DNA of 64,000 nt. Source: Chryseosolibacter histidinae. GTDB taxonomy: Bacteria > Bacteroidota > Bacteroidia > Cytophagales > Cyclobacteriaceae. How positions within the stretch are numbered: position 1 is the stretch's first letter; each line of letters starts with the position of its first letter. A model generated the notes under the pieces. That model ran no database searches and was not told where the DNA came from. It saw only the letters and a list, made by a program, of their open reading frames with translations. The DNA lies in the NCBI RefSeq assembly GCF_018598225.1, contig NZ_JAHESF010000031.1:22856-86855 (forward strand), given 5' to 3'. The position numbers were made by a program, and so were the translations under genes. This document shows, piece by piece, positions 48,901 through 58,343 of the stretch.

Positions 48901-51900
48901 AGGGTAGTCAGGTGTTGCATCCGCGACAGTGCCGTTGAACCATGAGAAGGTATAATCAGAAGGAGAGTCAAGCGATACATTCACGGTAACGCTTCCATCC
49001 GGTGTGGTACAATTCATCTGGTTGGCCACAGCACCCACTATCAAAGAGGGTGTTACAACGGCGTTAGCGATGGTCACCTGCTCCGTGTCTGAGCAGCCTG
49101 TAGATACGAGGGTTGCCTTCACGGTATAGATCCCAGCTGCCAGTCCTGTTGCATTGGCCGAAGACGATATGCGATTCGCCGCCAGGGTATTCTGGCCCCT
49201 GAACCACTCGAAGGCGTAGCCCAGTGTATTGCCACCCACGTTCGCCGATGCAGCACCGTTGGGCCGGGCAGGATCGCAGGAGGTCTGGTTAGTGGAGCCG
49301 GTCACTGAAACCGTGACCGGCGCGGACTGATTCACGGTAACGGTTACCGGCGTCGACTCACATTGTGAGCTGTTGTGCGTGGCTACCACCGTGTAGGAGC
49401 CGCCGCCAAGATTGGTGTAATTGTCACCTGTAAAATCAGGCGCGGGTTTCACATTGCTGCCGTTGTACCAATCGAATTTGTATCCCGTTACTACGTTGTT
49501 CACGGTGGCGGAGGCGCTGCCGGTGTTGCCCGATGCACAGGTGATGCTTACCGCAGAGGCCGTCACCACAGGCTTGATCGAATTGTCTATCACGTCGTAC
49601 GAGGCGATGGTGCGGCACCCGGTGGCCTTTTCTGTGACGATCACCGTGTAGGTTTTCGGCTTGAGGCTGGTGGCAATGTGGCTCACACTGATCTGCGGAT
49701 CGGTGATGGTTCCCTGGCCTTCGTACCAGGCAAACGTAAACAGTCCCACAGGTTCCCCAATGCCGTCGTTATCTGTATCGTTGACAATGGCCCTGAGCTT
49801 GGCGTTGGGGTTCTTACAATTGTCGTAAGGATTCTCCAGCACGATCTTCGCCTGGATATTACGGTCTACACGTCCCACGGTAACAGAAGCGGAGGCAGAG
49901 CTACAGTTCGCGGTTTTGTGAATGGCAAACACGGTGTAAGTACCTTCGGCGAGCCCGTTCACAGAGGCGCCGGTATGGTCGGCGGGAATGGGTTTGGCCA
50001 CCGCGCCGTCAGACCAGTAGAAATTGTACGACGTGGTATTTTCGCCACCGCCAGCTACAGGAATGAAGGCTCTCACCGCGCCGTTATCGGGCGAAGTGCT
50101 TCCCGTACACTTGATGTTATCTGCCACCTTTAACGCCGTAATGGCTACGGGTATGGGATTGACCGGTGTGGAGATCACGTTGTCGCTATAATCACATTCA
50201 AGAAAATCCGTATTGGGCAATGTGATGGGGGGCACCTTTGTACCGGCATCGTTGAGCACGATATAAAGTGTGAAAGGACCTCCCGGGCCGTTGACCGTGG
50301 CATTCGTGATGGTGTGAATGGCATCCACCCCGAGGTTGAGCGGCACCATGATCGTATTCAGCTTGATACCGCCAGCAGCCATGGGGTTGCCGTTGTAGAA
50401 TGTAATGGGCACACTACCGCTCAGGGACATGTCGCCCGTGTTCTGCACCTGGAAAGAGATCGTAAAGTTCTGGCCCGGACAGGTCGGCGGGTTCACCGTG
50501 AGTGAATTGTTGACGAAAGCCAGGTCCGGTGATTTGTACGTGGGGCAGCCATCGATGTTCAGGAAAGGTGCCTGGTTGAGGAAGCCGTTCAACGGCCTGT
50601 TAGGACCAACGGTACAGTTACCCGTAGAGAATACCAGGTGATGCTTTTGCTGTTTGATGGGAATGGTGAGGTCGTCATTGACGTTCACGTTGAAGTAACC
50701 GTGCTGATTCCATACCCTGCGCGCCGGTACCCATGGGTCGCTGGCCGAACGGAACACACGTACATGCGAGTAACGTGAGTAGCCGAGGTTACAGAAATTG
50801 GCGATCGCATCGTCGTCATCAAATCCGCAGGTGACGCACAGCTCTGTCGAACCATCGGCATCTACATCGGCCACGATCGGGTATTCGCGGTTGGTCCTCG
50901 AAACACAGGCCTGCTGGTTGTAAACCGTACCGGTTGTTCCGTTGATGATGTAGAGAAAACGCTCGTCGCGGTAAACGATCTCCGATTTGCCGTCGCCGTT
51001 GAAGTCGAACAGCGTACATCCGGTGTAACCCGAAGTTTCTTCATTCACTGTTTTGGGACTCCACGACATGGGCTCGAGGCGTTCGTTCAGCGCATAGAGG
51101 AATTTTCCGGATACATAGGAAATGTTCAGCTTGCCGTCGCCATCCAGGTCGGCAATGTTGATCCTTCCCGTACCGTTCTGCCAGCCATTCTTGTAATACT
51201 CACCCGTCTGGGTAGGGCAGGCATAGATCGTGAAGTTACCCGGAATGGGATCCGAGTACGTGGCAATGGTGTCGTTCTTCACATCCCAGAAAAAAATGGT
51301 TGTGTTGTCGCCATGAGCTCCGGTGGAGCCCGATGCAAGCACATCCAGGGATCCATCCTGGTTGTAGTCGGCCACGCTGGTAGCGTTGAACTCATTCCTG
51401 ATAAAGTAGTCGTTGCGTTTTTTGAGCAGCGTGAGCGAACCGTTGTCCAGTGTTCTGTTGCCGAGGTCTACGCTGTAGATGGCGCAGCCCACCACGAGCT
51501 CGAGCTTGTCATCACCTTCCATGTCAACGGCTACGGGGCCGCCGTTGGTCTTCGACCAGCTGGAGGCTGTTGATTTTACGATCCTCGTTCCTGTATGCGC
51601 ATCGTAGATGGCGTCTTTCACGTAGAGCTCGACTTTTCCATCGCCGTCAAAATCGGCAAGCCCGTAGTTCACGGGTTCGCCCCTGAGGGGCTCGCTGCGC
51701 CAGATCAGGTTCAGGCTGCAGTCATAGGCGTAAAAATGGAATGTTGAGTTGTTGTCGCCCGGAGGATCTTCAATACCATAGAAGAAGATCTCACCGCAGT
51801 TGTCATTGTCGATGTTCGCGATAGCGATCTCCCATTGCGGCTCGAAGTCTACGGTGGCTTGTTGCTGGATCGATCCGTCTGTACCGTTGAGGATGAACAA

Positions 51901-52233
51901 CCGGTCTGTGTATCGGTTCATGGTGATGATCTCAGGCTTGCCGTCGCGGTTGAGGTCACCAATCGCCATCCTTGACAGGTGGTTGGTAGTTTCATTCGGC
52001 GAAGCGAAATCGAGCGCCATGGTAAACTGGGGGAAGGCCGGCGGTGTTACTTCGCACTGCGCATCTTCTCCCAGATAGAAATCTTTGCAGAATGTGCTGA
52101 CGGAACAATCGCGGTCGTAGCAGTCAATGAATCCGTCTCCGTCATCATCCCTTCCATTGTTACAGACCTCCTGTGCTTTCAGTGATGTAAATGCAGTCAG
52201 GCACAGCATCAGCAAAACAGCTAACCTTTTCAT
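45937..52233 (-). CDS. SprB-like T9SS type B surface adhesin (copy 2, 2098 residues)
   Basis: A shorter collinear paralogue of the 5419-residue protein. Signal peptide MKRLAVLLMLCLTAFTSLKAQ; calcium-type motif VCNNGRDDDGDGFIDCYDRD (about 22-43); seven-motif FG-GAP propeller (about 85-500, e.g. DLNRDGKPEIITM, DFDGDGKVELYVK, DVDADGSTELCVT); CARDB-like domain (about 565-690, NFTISFQVQNTGDMSLSGS); about 15 Ig-like repeats; and the type B sorting domain over the last 95 residues (FNGVSRNIDSKNDIF to PMAGYLEVVN). The usual NGDGxND loop of that domain is altered to NIDSKND. The expanded tandem arrays of copy 1 are absent. It is followed 7 nt later by an sprF-like gene. Predicted role: secreted, cell-surface adhesin; substrate and motility role are not visible. 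Confidence 0.94.
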   Translation of the reverse strand: MKRLAVLLMLCLTAFTSLKAQEVCNNGRDDDGDGFIDCYDRDCSVSTFCKDFYLGEDAQCEVTPPAFPQFTMALDFASPNETTNHLSRMAIGDLNRDGKPEIITMNRYTDRLFILNGTDGSIQQQATVDFEPQWEIAIANIDNDNCGEIFFYGIEDPPGDNNSTFHFYAYDCSLNLIWRSEPLRGEPVNYGLADFDGDGKVELYVKDAIYDAHTGTRIVKSTASSWSKTNGGPVAVDMEGDDKLELVVGCAIYSVDLGNRTLDNGSLTLLKKRNDYFIRNEFNATSVADYNQDGSLDVLASGSTGAHGDNTTIFFWDVKNDTIATYSDPIPGNFTIYACPTQTGEYYKNGWQNGTGRINIADLDGDGKLNISYVSGKFLYALNERLEPMSWSPKTVNEETSGYTGCTLFDFNGDGKSEIVYRDERFLYIINGTTGTVYNQQACVSRTNREYPIVADVDADGSTELCVTCGFDDDDAIANFCNLGYSRYSHVRVFRSASDPWVPARRVWNQHGYFNVNVNDDLTIPIKQQKHHLVFSTGNCTVGPNRPLNGFLNQAPFLNIDGCPTYKSPDLAFVNNSLTVNPPTCPGQNFTISFQVQNTGDMSLSGSVPITFYNGNPMAAGGIKLNTIMVPLNLGVDAIHTITNATVNGPGGPFTLYIVLNDAGTKVPPITLPNTDFLECDYSDNVISTPVNPIPVAITALKVADNIKCTGSTSPDNGAVRAFIPVAGGGENTTSYNFYWSDGAVAKPIPADHTGASVNGLAEGTYTVFAIHKTANCSSASASVTVGRVDRNIQAKIVLENPYDNCKNPNAKLRAIVNDTDNDGIGEPVGLFTFAWYEGQGTITDPQISVSHIATSLKPKTYTVIVTEKATGCRTIASYDVIDNSIKPVVTASAVSITCASGNTGSASATVNNVVTGYKFDWYNGSNVKPAPDFTGDNYTNLGGGSYTVVATHNSSQCESTPVTVTVNQSAPVTVSVTGSTNQTSCDPARPNGAASANVGGNTLGYAFEWFRGQNTLAANRISSSANATGLAAGIYTVKATLVSTGCSDTEQVTIANAVVTPSLIVGAVANQMNCTTPDGSVTVNVSLDSPSDYTFSWFNGTVADATPDYPDTDHVLDGLTAGTYTVRAVHKTKHCTTAPITATVTDVTPVTTIVQNSVPKLPTDCNANDGELEVKVSAAGNTLGFTIEWFRNADTTPFATETGVTISKQVQLTSALYTIRATNLNTGCSVTEAFELPFASAQSLTLVSANPATTCSPKNEGDLTVQLEPTDAVIPGPPPISFSVGDYIVNFYAGRGTSGTLIESRPGAAGILNGDGTANYTLSGLMPGFYTIVAVENNPLLGNCPSVPLIVEIKHDVTYPVIATTLVDANMNCTGTTGSGRIELNIDGVAPESDYDYAWHEGADATSPLLGTGTGGSTANGGAVASGLPAGLFTVEVTNRATQCPSVATIQILNNPPVISIPAASIAITDVTFCDLMNGGAASVSNISEGTGTVPVTSYTFAWYDASQNILPNAGAPNTTSSINGLTAGTYYVMATKNAGTAGLNCASAMVAFEIADKTKGTINVVLTGFTKPTRCLKPANVQGQLVVNAYGGVAGTTYSYNWYAGTSASGPVQFAGPAFTGISIPAGQTSITYTVEAINNLNHCTIRETYTLPLEVAPVNITASAAPVTFCSADDGAVFATVTSGSSFDYTYSWDIGNTVTVPGDYTGKGVNNLAIGNYTVVAVDNLDSFCQSPVVTVTIDDGRIYPVVSATALAPLTLCDPARPDGVARATVNGDIVNYDFDWYLGNPPAGTPLFSGAEAGNLAATTYTVAATHIVTGCSSTATVAIDKATVPIPIPQVELISNVTSCAADNGALAASVNGNTGDFIFHWYPTDPGTPADTTSARYKGEIYSNLSEGRYYVSATSRLTGCISGPANGDIIEAPVYPDFDFRATAATCGQENGFLAIYMLNDTDIASVIWTGNGITVAEPSIQDIPAGYYSVTVTSVLGCATTKDIEVKTEIRPFNGVSRNIDSKNDIFLISCIDEFPNNLVKIFNRAGTLVYEATGYDNIETYFDGKSNKGLSLMGNNLPDGTYFYIIDKRDGSKPMAGYLEVVN

Positions 52234-52410
52234 ACAGGTAGTATTTGTTTTTACAAATTTCTGATATACGAATATGCGTATACAGCCGGTTTATGAGGCT
52301 TCCTGTGTGGGTTGTAACCGTTTATATGTAAGGTTTGGGGGCCTATTTAGCCGTAATGAAGAAGTCGGGCGACCATTGGTATTTTACATCGACGACCTGT
52401 ATCAAAAAGT

Positions 52411-55400
52411 TTACCGTAATAAGGTAATGCTGCCGGTTTTGGGCTTTGTGGTCTCGCCTTCGCATTTAATGACGAAATAATACACGCCGTCAGGGAGCTT
52501 GCGACCATTGAATGTTCCGTCCCAATCATTATGATAAGGTTTTGCTTCGTGCACCTTCACACCTTTATCGTCATACACAACGATCTGGCAACCCGGATAT
52601 TCTTCGATCCTGTCTACCAGCCAGAACTTTCCGAACTCGTCACCATTGTCGGGCGAGAAGAATTTTGAAGGCGAGATCTTGCTGTAGATAGAACCTTCCC
52701 GCACGCGAAGCTCGATGACAGCTTCACCTTTGCAGCCATTGGTATCGGTACCTTTTACGGTGTAGGTGGTGGTCACCAGTGGTGTAGCCGTAGGGTTGGG
52801 AACGGAAGCGCTCGTCAGGGCGTCTGCGGGTGTCCAGAGATAGTTCTGCAAACCAGCTGCCGTCAGCACTGACGACTGGCCTTCGGCCACCTCGGCAGGG
52901 TCTGCGGTGATGGTCACTTGTGGCTCGGGGAAGAGCTTCACCTCGCGGGTGGCGTTGATGACGCAACCTGTTGCCGTGGTAACATCCACGGAGTAAGTGG
53001 CTGCGCTTTTTACGTATACAAACTGTGTGGTGGCGCCGGTGCTCCAGCTATAACCAGTGAAAGGACCTGTGATCTCGAGCTTGAGACTGTCGCCGGGACA
53101 GAACGAGAATTTGTTGCCTGTGTTGCTGATGGTTGCCACCGGCGCGCTCGTCACCGTGATGCTCTTCGATGTGGTGGCGGCACATGCGCCATTGCTGTAT
53201 GATACGGTGAGCTTGGCGTTGAAAGGAGAGCCTGCGGTAGTAAGGTATTTGTGAATGGGACTGGTTTCAGTTGATGTGTTGCCGTCGCCGAATTCCCATG
53301 CCGCGGTAGCTACCACATCCGGGTCTGTAATTGACTGGTTGGTGAATGTGATGTTCTGGCCCATACACGCCGTTGATGGTGCGGTAAAAGTTGGTGTAGG
53401 GGCGGTGGCAAAAGTAAGCGTGACCGCGTCTGCTTTCACGGCCGTACATCCGGTGTAGGTTGCCTCAACATAGTATTCACCCGATGCATCGGCGAGATAG
53501 CTGGCCGAATTGCCACCGGGAATGCTCACGCCGGCTTTGAACCATTGGTAAGAAAATCCTGACGCCGATGTTACGGAAAGTGTTCTGTTTGCTGTACATA
53601 CAATGTCAGGACCACCGGTATTGATCACAAAACCTGGCAGGGCAATAGCGCTTACCACCACTTCTGAACGTTGAGCAATGCAGCTTCCGGCATAAACATC
53701 AACATAATAACGGCCCACGTTGGGATCTCTGAAGTTGGTGAGCGATACGGTGGCGCCGGTGGCAGAAAACCCATTGGGTCCCGTCCATTCGTAACGGCTT
53801 GCGCCCGGTGGCGGAGGGTTGTCAACGGAAAGATTCAGTGTGCTTCCGATACAAACAGGACTGTTGCTGTTAAATGTCGCCGTGCCTCCCAGTGTATTCG
53901 TCCCTACTTTTACCTGCACTGGCACGGAGGTAAGCGCGCATGAACCACCCTCGGCTGTAAGAGTCACCGTATACGTGAAATCGCCGGCAGCCGCCACGTT
54001 GTAAAATTCACTCGGCCCTGTCTGCACAGTAGCTCCGGATCCGGTTTCTTTCCAGGTATAAGTAGCGCCCGGGCTCACGCTCGAGGTCAGCTTGAGCGGA
54101 AGCAGGTTCGCACAAACTTCCAGGGGCCCTTCCGGACTGATCTTCGGTTTGATACAGGATGTATTGCGCAGGATGGAAACCTTCGATACGGTCACGCCAT
54201 TGTTGTCTGCGCTGACGAACGCAACGTCAGGTTTCGCGTCGCCGTCGATGTCACCGATGCCAAGGTGGCGGTGAATGAAAGTTGTAGGTTCCACGGAGCG
54301 GTCGAAGTCGAGGTTGCCGGAAGTGCTTTTGTTGTTCAGCAGTGTGAGTGAATTTTTGGCGATGGAGGTCACCACAATATCCGGTTTGCTGTCGCCGTCA
54401 AGGTCGCCGAAATCGAGCCCCCAGGGTGAATCTTCCGTGAGGAAGCTCTTTGGTGCGGCGAACGTAAAGGTGTTGCCGGAGCTTTGGTTGCGCATGATCC
54501 TGATCTCCGAGGAAATGAGGAATGTGGCGGCGATGTCGGGCTTCTGGTCGTTATCGAGATCACCCACCCTGAGCTCTACAATAGGCTTGTCGAACGGAAT
54601 GGTTGTAATGGCACCCAGTGAGATGTTTCCCGGAGTGCTGTTGTTGGCGATGATCGCGATGGGGCTTGTGGCCACCAGGTAGGGCGTTGTGATGATCTCC
54701 GGCTTGCCGTCTTCATTGAGGTCGTCAACGGCCAGCGCGCTGGAGGAGACAAGGCCGGGCAACGGATATTTTACCGGTGTGGAGGCAAAAGCTACCGTGG
54801 CGGTTGTGCTCTGGTTCTTCAGGATGAACAGGTTGCCGATAGCCGGTGTGCTGGAGTTGTTGTCGTGGTCTTCTGACGATTTGCTGGTCACCACGATCTC
54901 CGGTTTTCCATCGCCGTCGATGTCGGCGATCTTGGTGCGGTGAAGCTTTTCACCCGTGATCCGGAAGACCTTTACAGGCAAAAAGGTTGGTGTGGCGGCG
55001 GTGGTGGTGTTCTGCAGCACGAAGATCCTGTCTTTGTCACCTTCTTCGGTGAGCACGAGCTCAGGTTTGCCATCGCCGTTCAGGTCTCCGCAGGTGATGA
55101 GCAGCGTGAGCGCATTGATGAGGGTTTGTGGGATCGCCGGCGTGGAGAAGCTGATGTTGCTCAAGCCTGGCGATGCCGTATTGTTCACCAGGATGTTGAT
55201 GGAGCTGGATCCCTGGTTGGCGGTGGCCACATCGGTTTTGCCGTCGCCGTTGAAGTCACAGAGGCAGATATCGTACAGGCCGTTGTTGGCGGTGAAGTCG
55301 CGCTGAGGGCCTTCGAGATTGGCCGGACCAAAGCCCGTGTTGCCACCGAAGCTAAGCATGAAATTGTGGGGTGTATAGGCTGTAAGGCCCGAGGTGGTAT

Positions 55401-55665
55401 TGGTTACCGAGATCTTCTCATAAGTGGTTCCCGCGGGTACCTTTACCTCCAGCACCTGGTCGGTGGGAGGGGCGTTGAGCGTACCTTTCACGGCCCCGAA
55501 AAAAACAGCCAGCCTGGAAGCATCCGTGCCAAATCCGCTGCCTTTGATGGTAACAACCTCCTGGTTTCCGGCGCTCAGCTTGTTTACGGTAGTGATCACC
55601 GGTTGCTGCGCAAATGAAGACAACCCTGCAATAGTCAGCATTGCTGCAATGAGTATTTTCATCAT
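52411..55665 (-). CDS. T9SS type B cargo: IPT/FG-GAP/PKD surface protein (copy 2)
   Basis: A 1084-residue paralogue of the protein at 15176-18364 with the same order of domains: signal peptide MMKILIAAMLTIAGLSSFAQQ; IPT/TIG domain (about 25-105); seven FG-GAP motifs (DFNGDGKTDVATA, DLNGDGKPELVLT, DIDGDGKPEIVVT, DLNEDGKPEIITT, DLDNDQKPDIAAT, DLDGDSKPDIVVT, DIDGDAKPDVAFV). Ig-like domains follow, then a PKD domain (AAWEFGDGNTSTETSPIHKY), and the C-terminal sorting domain (SKFFSPDNGDEFGKFW to KTGSITLLR). I reject the longer frame from 55731 because its extra residues (VRAGSSIDYGPSTMDFDF) are translated heptamer repeat. The gene lies downstream of the PorP/SprF-SPOR gene on the same strand, a plausible partner. 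Confidence 0.93.
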   Translation of the reverse strand: MMKILIAAMLTIAGLSSFAQQPVITTVNKLSAGNQEVVTIKGSGFGTDASRLAVFFGAVKGTLNAPPTDQVLEVKVPAGTTYEKISVTNTTSGLTAYTPHNFMLSFGGNTGFGPANLEGPQRDFTANNGLYDICLCDFNGDGKTDVATANQGSSSINILVNNTASPGLSNISFSTPAIPQTLINALTLLITCGDLNGDGKPELVLTEEGDKDRIFVLQNTTTAATPTFLPVKVFRITGEKLHRTKIADIDGDGKPEIVVTSKSSEDHDNNSSTPAIGNLFILKNQSTTATVAFASTPVKYPLPGLVSSSALAVDDLNEDGKPEIITTPYLVATSPIAIIANNSTPGNISLGAITTIPFDKPIVELRVGDLDNDQKPDIAATFLISSEIRIMRNQSSGNTFTFAAPKSFLTEDSPWGLDFGDLDGDSKPDIVVTSIAKNSLTLLNNKSTSGNLDFDRSVEPTTFIHRHLGIGDIDGDAKPDVAFVSADNNGVTVSKVSILRNTSCIKPKISPEGPLEVCANLLPLKLTSSVSPGATYTWKETGSGATVQTGPSEFYNVAAAGDFTYTVTLTAEGGSCALTSVPVQVKVGTNTLGGTATFNSNSPVCIGSTLNLSVDNPPPPGASRYEWTGPNGFSATGATVSLTNFRDPNVGRYYVDVYAGSCIAQRSEVVVSAIALPGFVINTGGPDIVCTANRTLSVTSASGFSYQWFKAGVSIPGGNSASYLADASGEYYVEATYTGCTAVKADAVTLTFATAPTPTFTAPSTACMGQNITFTNQSITDPDVVATAAWEFGDGNTSTETSPIHKYLTTAGSPFNAKLTVSYSNGACAATTSKSITVTSAPVATISNTGNKFSFCPGDSLKLEITGPFTGYSWSTGATTQFVYVKSAATYSVDVTTATGCVINATREVKLFPEPQVTITADPAEVAEGQSSVLTAAGLQNYLWTPADALTSASVPNPTATPLVTTTYTVKGTDTNGCKGEAVIELRVREGSIYSKISPSKFFSPDNGDEFGKFWLVDRIEEYPGCQIVVYDDKGVKVHEAKPYHNDWDGTFNGRKLPDGVYYFVIKCEGETTKPKTGSITLLR

Positions 55666-55682
55666 TTTGTGGTTAAAATCAA

Positions 55683-55757
55683 AGTCCATAGTCGATGGTC
55701 CATAGTCGATGCTGCTTCCAGCCCTAACCATGGACTATCGACCATGGACCATGGACT
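55683..55757. repeat. RGTCSAT heptamer inverted pair upstream of FG-GAP copy 2
   Basis: Left arm 55683-55710 reads as four 7-bp units (AGTCCAT, AGTCGAT, GGTCCAT, AGTCGAT). Right arm 55730-55757 is its reverse complement with 24 of 28 matches. The loop is 19 nt. The left arm begins about 18 nt upstream of the FG-GAP gene start, so it lies within the probable leader. Confidence 0.87.
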
Positions 55758-55795
55758 GCGAGTACATAAATCGCCTTTACCCGTCATAATGTAAC

Positions 55796-57103
55796 CTACT
55801 CTTCCTTAATGGTTACGATCAGCACCCTGGCCTCCCGCAGTTTTGAATAATGCTTGAGGTTCCGGGTCTCTTCGTGTGCTTCTGCCGCCTTTGTGGTCTC
55901 AAATACGTGCACATAGTACTTTTTATCAGCTTCGTTATAGAACACGTTGGCGTTGTATTTCTCGTTGATGAGCTTTTTCTTGTAGATGTCCGCCGCGGTG
56001 AAATCGCCGAAGGCCCTGATCACCACGTAGTATTTTTTCTTCACGGCTCCCTGGTCGCGGAGGTCATCCGGATCTTCCTCCTTATGCTGGAAGCGTGCTG
56101 AGTGTTGTTCGTTGGCAACCCGGATGGTAGACCTGAGCACGGGAGCCTCGCGCCTGTATTTTTTAGGCTTGCCGATCCGCAGTCCCAGCTGCATTTCATG
56201 GGTGCCGCGCGAGAAGGCAGCCTCGGGCTGATTGCCGGGCTCATACGAGTAGCTCAGCAGGAATCTGTTGATGGAAAACCCAAGCGATCCTGTGGGGCCA
56301 TACGACTGGCGGTATGCAGCGCCCAGCCAGAAGTTCTGCGAAAGGTTGAGCTTTCCCATCACCTCGAACTGGTTGTTGCCCGCCTTCGAATATTTGTAGA
56401 ACGCATAGAACTCCAGGGGAGCGTAGGCGTCGTTGGTCTTCACTTTCGCACGCACACCACGCTTGCGGCGACTCACGATCTTACCTTCCACTTTCCGTTT
56501 GAAGGAGGTGGAGATGACGACGTTGTCGAGGGGAGACGTTGTGGTGTTTACGAACGAACCTGCGCTGTTGAACTTGGGCGCAAAGAGCTGCGGCAGTGTG
56601 ACGCCGAAGTTCAGGCCTGTTGCCGATTTGATCACCATGCCGAAGTTCGCGGCCGGCTGCATGTTGTTGGCCAGGTAGTTTGCGATGGCAGGGTCCATAG
56701 GATCGGCCTGCGAAATATCGATGGTATTGGAGATGGCGCCGCCGGAGAGACCGAAGTACATGTTGCTCTTCTGGTTGAGCGAAACGCTGTAGGCATACGT
56801 GAACAAAAAATCCGAGGTGGTGAGCAATCCGCGCTTGAATGACGAAGCCTTTACACCGATGCCCGCGCGGCTTTCGTTGATCATGGTGTTGAAGCTTACA
56901 GTAGTAAGTTCCGGGGCACCTTCGATGCCCATCCACTGTTGCCTGTGGTTCACAAAAAGGTAGCTGTATTCAGTGGCGACTTCCGCAGGATTGTAAAGGT
57001 ATGGATTGAGGTAATAGCTGTTGTACACAGCATAGTTCTGAGCAATGGTTCTGCCGTGGGTTAAACAATGAATAAGCACTAAAACGTAAAAGCAATTACG
57101 CAT
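55796..57103 (-). CDS. PorP/SprF-like outer-membrane protein with C-terminal SPOR domain (copy 2)
   Basis: A 435-residue protein. Signal peptide region MRNCFYVLVLIHCLTHGRTIAQ; PorP/SprF-type barrel (about 23-310: YNSYYLNPYLYNPAEVATEYSYLFVNHRQQWMGIEGAPELTTVSFN, ending SRGTHEMQLGLRIG). A charged linker (about 315-355) leads to a SPOR-like domain (about 357-430: KKKYYVVIRAFGDFTAADIYKKKL, KYYVHVFETTKAAEAHEE). The linker is much shorter than in the paralogue at 37411. A predicted outer-membrane partner for T9SS cargo with a wall-binding end. AAAGG lies directly before the ATG. The next 247 bp upstream, divergent to barrel 2, hold only A+T-rich sequence with a TAACTTTT box (minus strand, 57177-57184). 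Confidence 0.87.
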   Translation of the reverse strand: MRNCFYVLVLIHCLTHGRTIAQNYAVYNSYYLNPYLYNPAEVATEYSYLFVNHRQQWMGIEGAPELTTVSFNTMINESRAGIGVKASSFKRGLLTTSDFLFTYAYSVSLNQKSNMYFGLSGGAISNTIDISQADPMDPAIANYLANNMQPAANFGMVIKSATGLNFGVTLPQLFAPKFNSAGSFVNTTTSPLDNVVISTSFKRKVEGKIVSRRKRGVRAKVKTNDAYAPLEFYAFYKYSKAGNNQFEVMGKLNLSQNFWLGAAYRQSYGPTGSLGFSINRFLLSYSYEPGNQPEAAFSRGTHEMQLGLRIGKPKKYRREAPVLRSTIRVANEQHSARFQHKEEDPDDLRDQGAVKKKYYVVIRAFGDFTAADIYKKKLINEKYNANVFYNEADKKYYVHVFETTKAAEAHEETRNLKHYSKLREARVLIVTIKEE

Positions 57104-57350
57104 CCTTTATATTAAGTATGAACCCAAGCGCCCAGGTCATTCAAAAAATGCAGGATGTTCCTGCGAACCTCGCTTGAAAAGTTAGGCCTTTATTGCTCAG
57201 ACGAATGAATAGTTAAGTTCAAATGCTCAAAAAGTTCATTCATAGAAAACAGTACAATATACGGCGTTTTTTACTTTCTTCAGTTATGATTAGCCGTTTA
57301 CTTGGTGCTCTTAACTGAATTTGCTGATAAACTGACTATTTTCTAGCCAA

Positions 57351-58145
57351 GTGAAAATTAAAGCATTTGCCCTTGTTTTCTTTTTGTTCTCCGCACATCG
57401 GTCCTTATCGCAAATCCTGGTTGGCCCCGTAGCCGGAGGCCAGTATTCATGGATTAGCTTCGGTGACAAAGAAAACAAAGATCTTTACAAAGTGAAACCT
57501 GTGCCGGGTTACCACGCAGGGGCAGCGTTGTCATTTCTGGTGCGAAAAAGGTTTTTTTTACACACTTCTTTTTTGTACTCTACCAAGGGAAAGATCATCG
57601 AAGGCAAGAGCGGTGAGCCGCTGAAGAACAGGGTAACCTATCATTACATCGATGTGCCCATCCTCTACACCGTTGATTTCAAAGCAAAGCTCGGGCGCCT
57701 GAAAGAGTTCAAATATTACGTGGGACTTGGGCCTAACGTGAGCTACTGGCTGGGCGGCAAAGGAAAGATCACCTACGTTGATTACGGTGACAATCTGGTA
57801 TCGGATCAGCCTTACACCATCCAGTTCAACCCGGGTTCGGGCGATACACCTTCCGATGAAATGACCATCGCAGCAGACGCCAACCGCATCCAGCTCGGAC
57901 TCTGTCTCACGGCAGGCGCTGTTTTTGAACCTGTCACCCACCGGAAATTTATGGTAAACCTCCGGTACGAGCTCGGCCATAGTTTTTTTAATCCTACCCG
58001 CAACGGTATGTTCAAAGATACCTACTACCAGGATGTACTTCGCTCGCGCAACCAGGGCATCCGCCTTTCAGTTGCCTACCTTGTAGATCTCAGGACCGGC
58101 GAACGAAAGAAGGGCAAGAGCACGATCAAACGCAATAGGTTGTGA
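57351..58145 (+). CDS. Outer-membrane beta-barrel protein, PorT-like (copy 2)
   Basis: A 264-residue protein starting at GTG 57351 (KIKAFALVFFLFSAHRSLSQ signal peptide); no in-frame ATG precedes the signal sequence. Barrel strands match the paralogue at 18643: VAGGQYSWISFGD, PGYHAGAALSFLVRKRFFLHTSFLYSTKGK, YHYIDVPILYTVDF, YVGLGPNVSYWLGGKGKIT, LRYELGHSFF, and a basic terminus KKGKSTIKRNRL. Function is unknown; in both surface blocks a member of this pair lies beside T9SS cargo genes. It is divergent from the SPOR-fusion gene and convergent with ppx. Confidence 0.83.
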   Translation: MKIKAFALVFFLFSAHRSLSQILVGPVAGGQYSWISFGDKENKDLYKVKPVPGYHAGAALSFLVRKRFFLHTSFLYSTKGKIIEGKSGEPLKNRVTYHYIDVPILYTVDFKAKLGRLKEFKYYVGLGPNVSYWLGGKGKITYVDYGDNLVSDQPYTIQFNPGSGDTPSDEMTIAADANRIQLGLCLTAGAVFEPVTHRKFMVNLRYELGHSFFNPTRNGMFKDTYYQDVLRSRNQGIRLSVAYLVDLRTGERKKGKSTIKRNRL

Positions 58146-58156
58146 GCAGAAATGCA

Positions 58157-58335
58157 ATAAATGCAAAACGCAAAGTGCGCAAAGAAACCGCAAAGGCCGC
58201 AGAGGCATGTATGTTTGAGAGACGATTCTGCGCTTAAAGGAGGTTAGAATATCATTAGAGAATGCAAAGCAATTCTGCTGTAAATTGCGCGACCGTACCT
58301 TAGCGTTCTTTGCGCTTCTTCGCGCCCTTTGCGTG
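58157..58335. repeat. Nonamer-like inverted arrays in the barrel 2/ppx convergent gap
   Basis: Left part (about 58157-58205) repeats the word CGCAAAG at 9-11 bp spacing. Right part 58303-58335 has units GCGTTCTTT, GCGCTTCTT, CGCGCCCTTT, GCGTG, roughly the reverse complement. The right part ends 8 nt before the ppx stop. The middle shows no ORF. Confidence 0.72.
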
Positions 58336-58343
58336 AACCGGTA

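Noticed and set aside
55666..55731. N-terminal extension of FG-GAP protein copy 2
   Set aside because: The extra residues are translated heptamer repeat; the signal peptide starts at MMKILIAAML.
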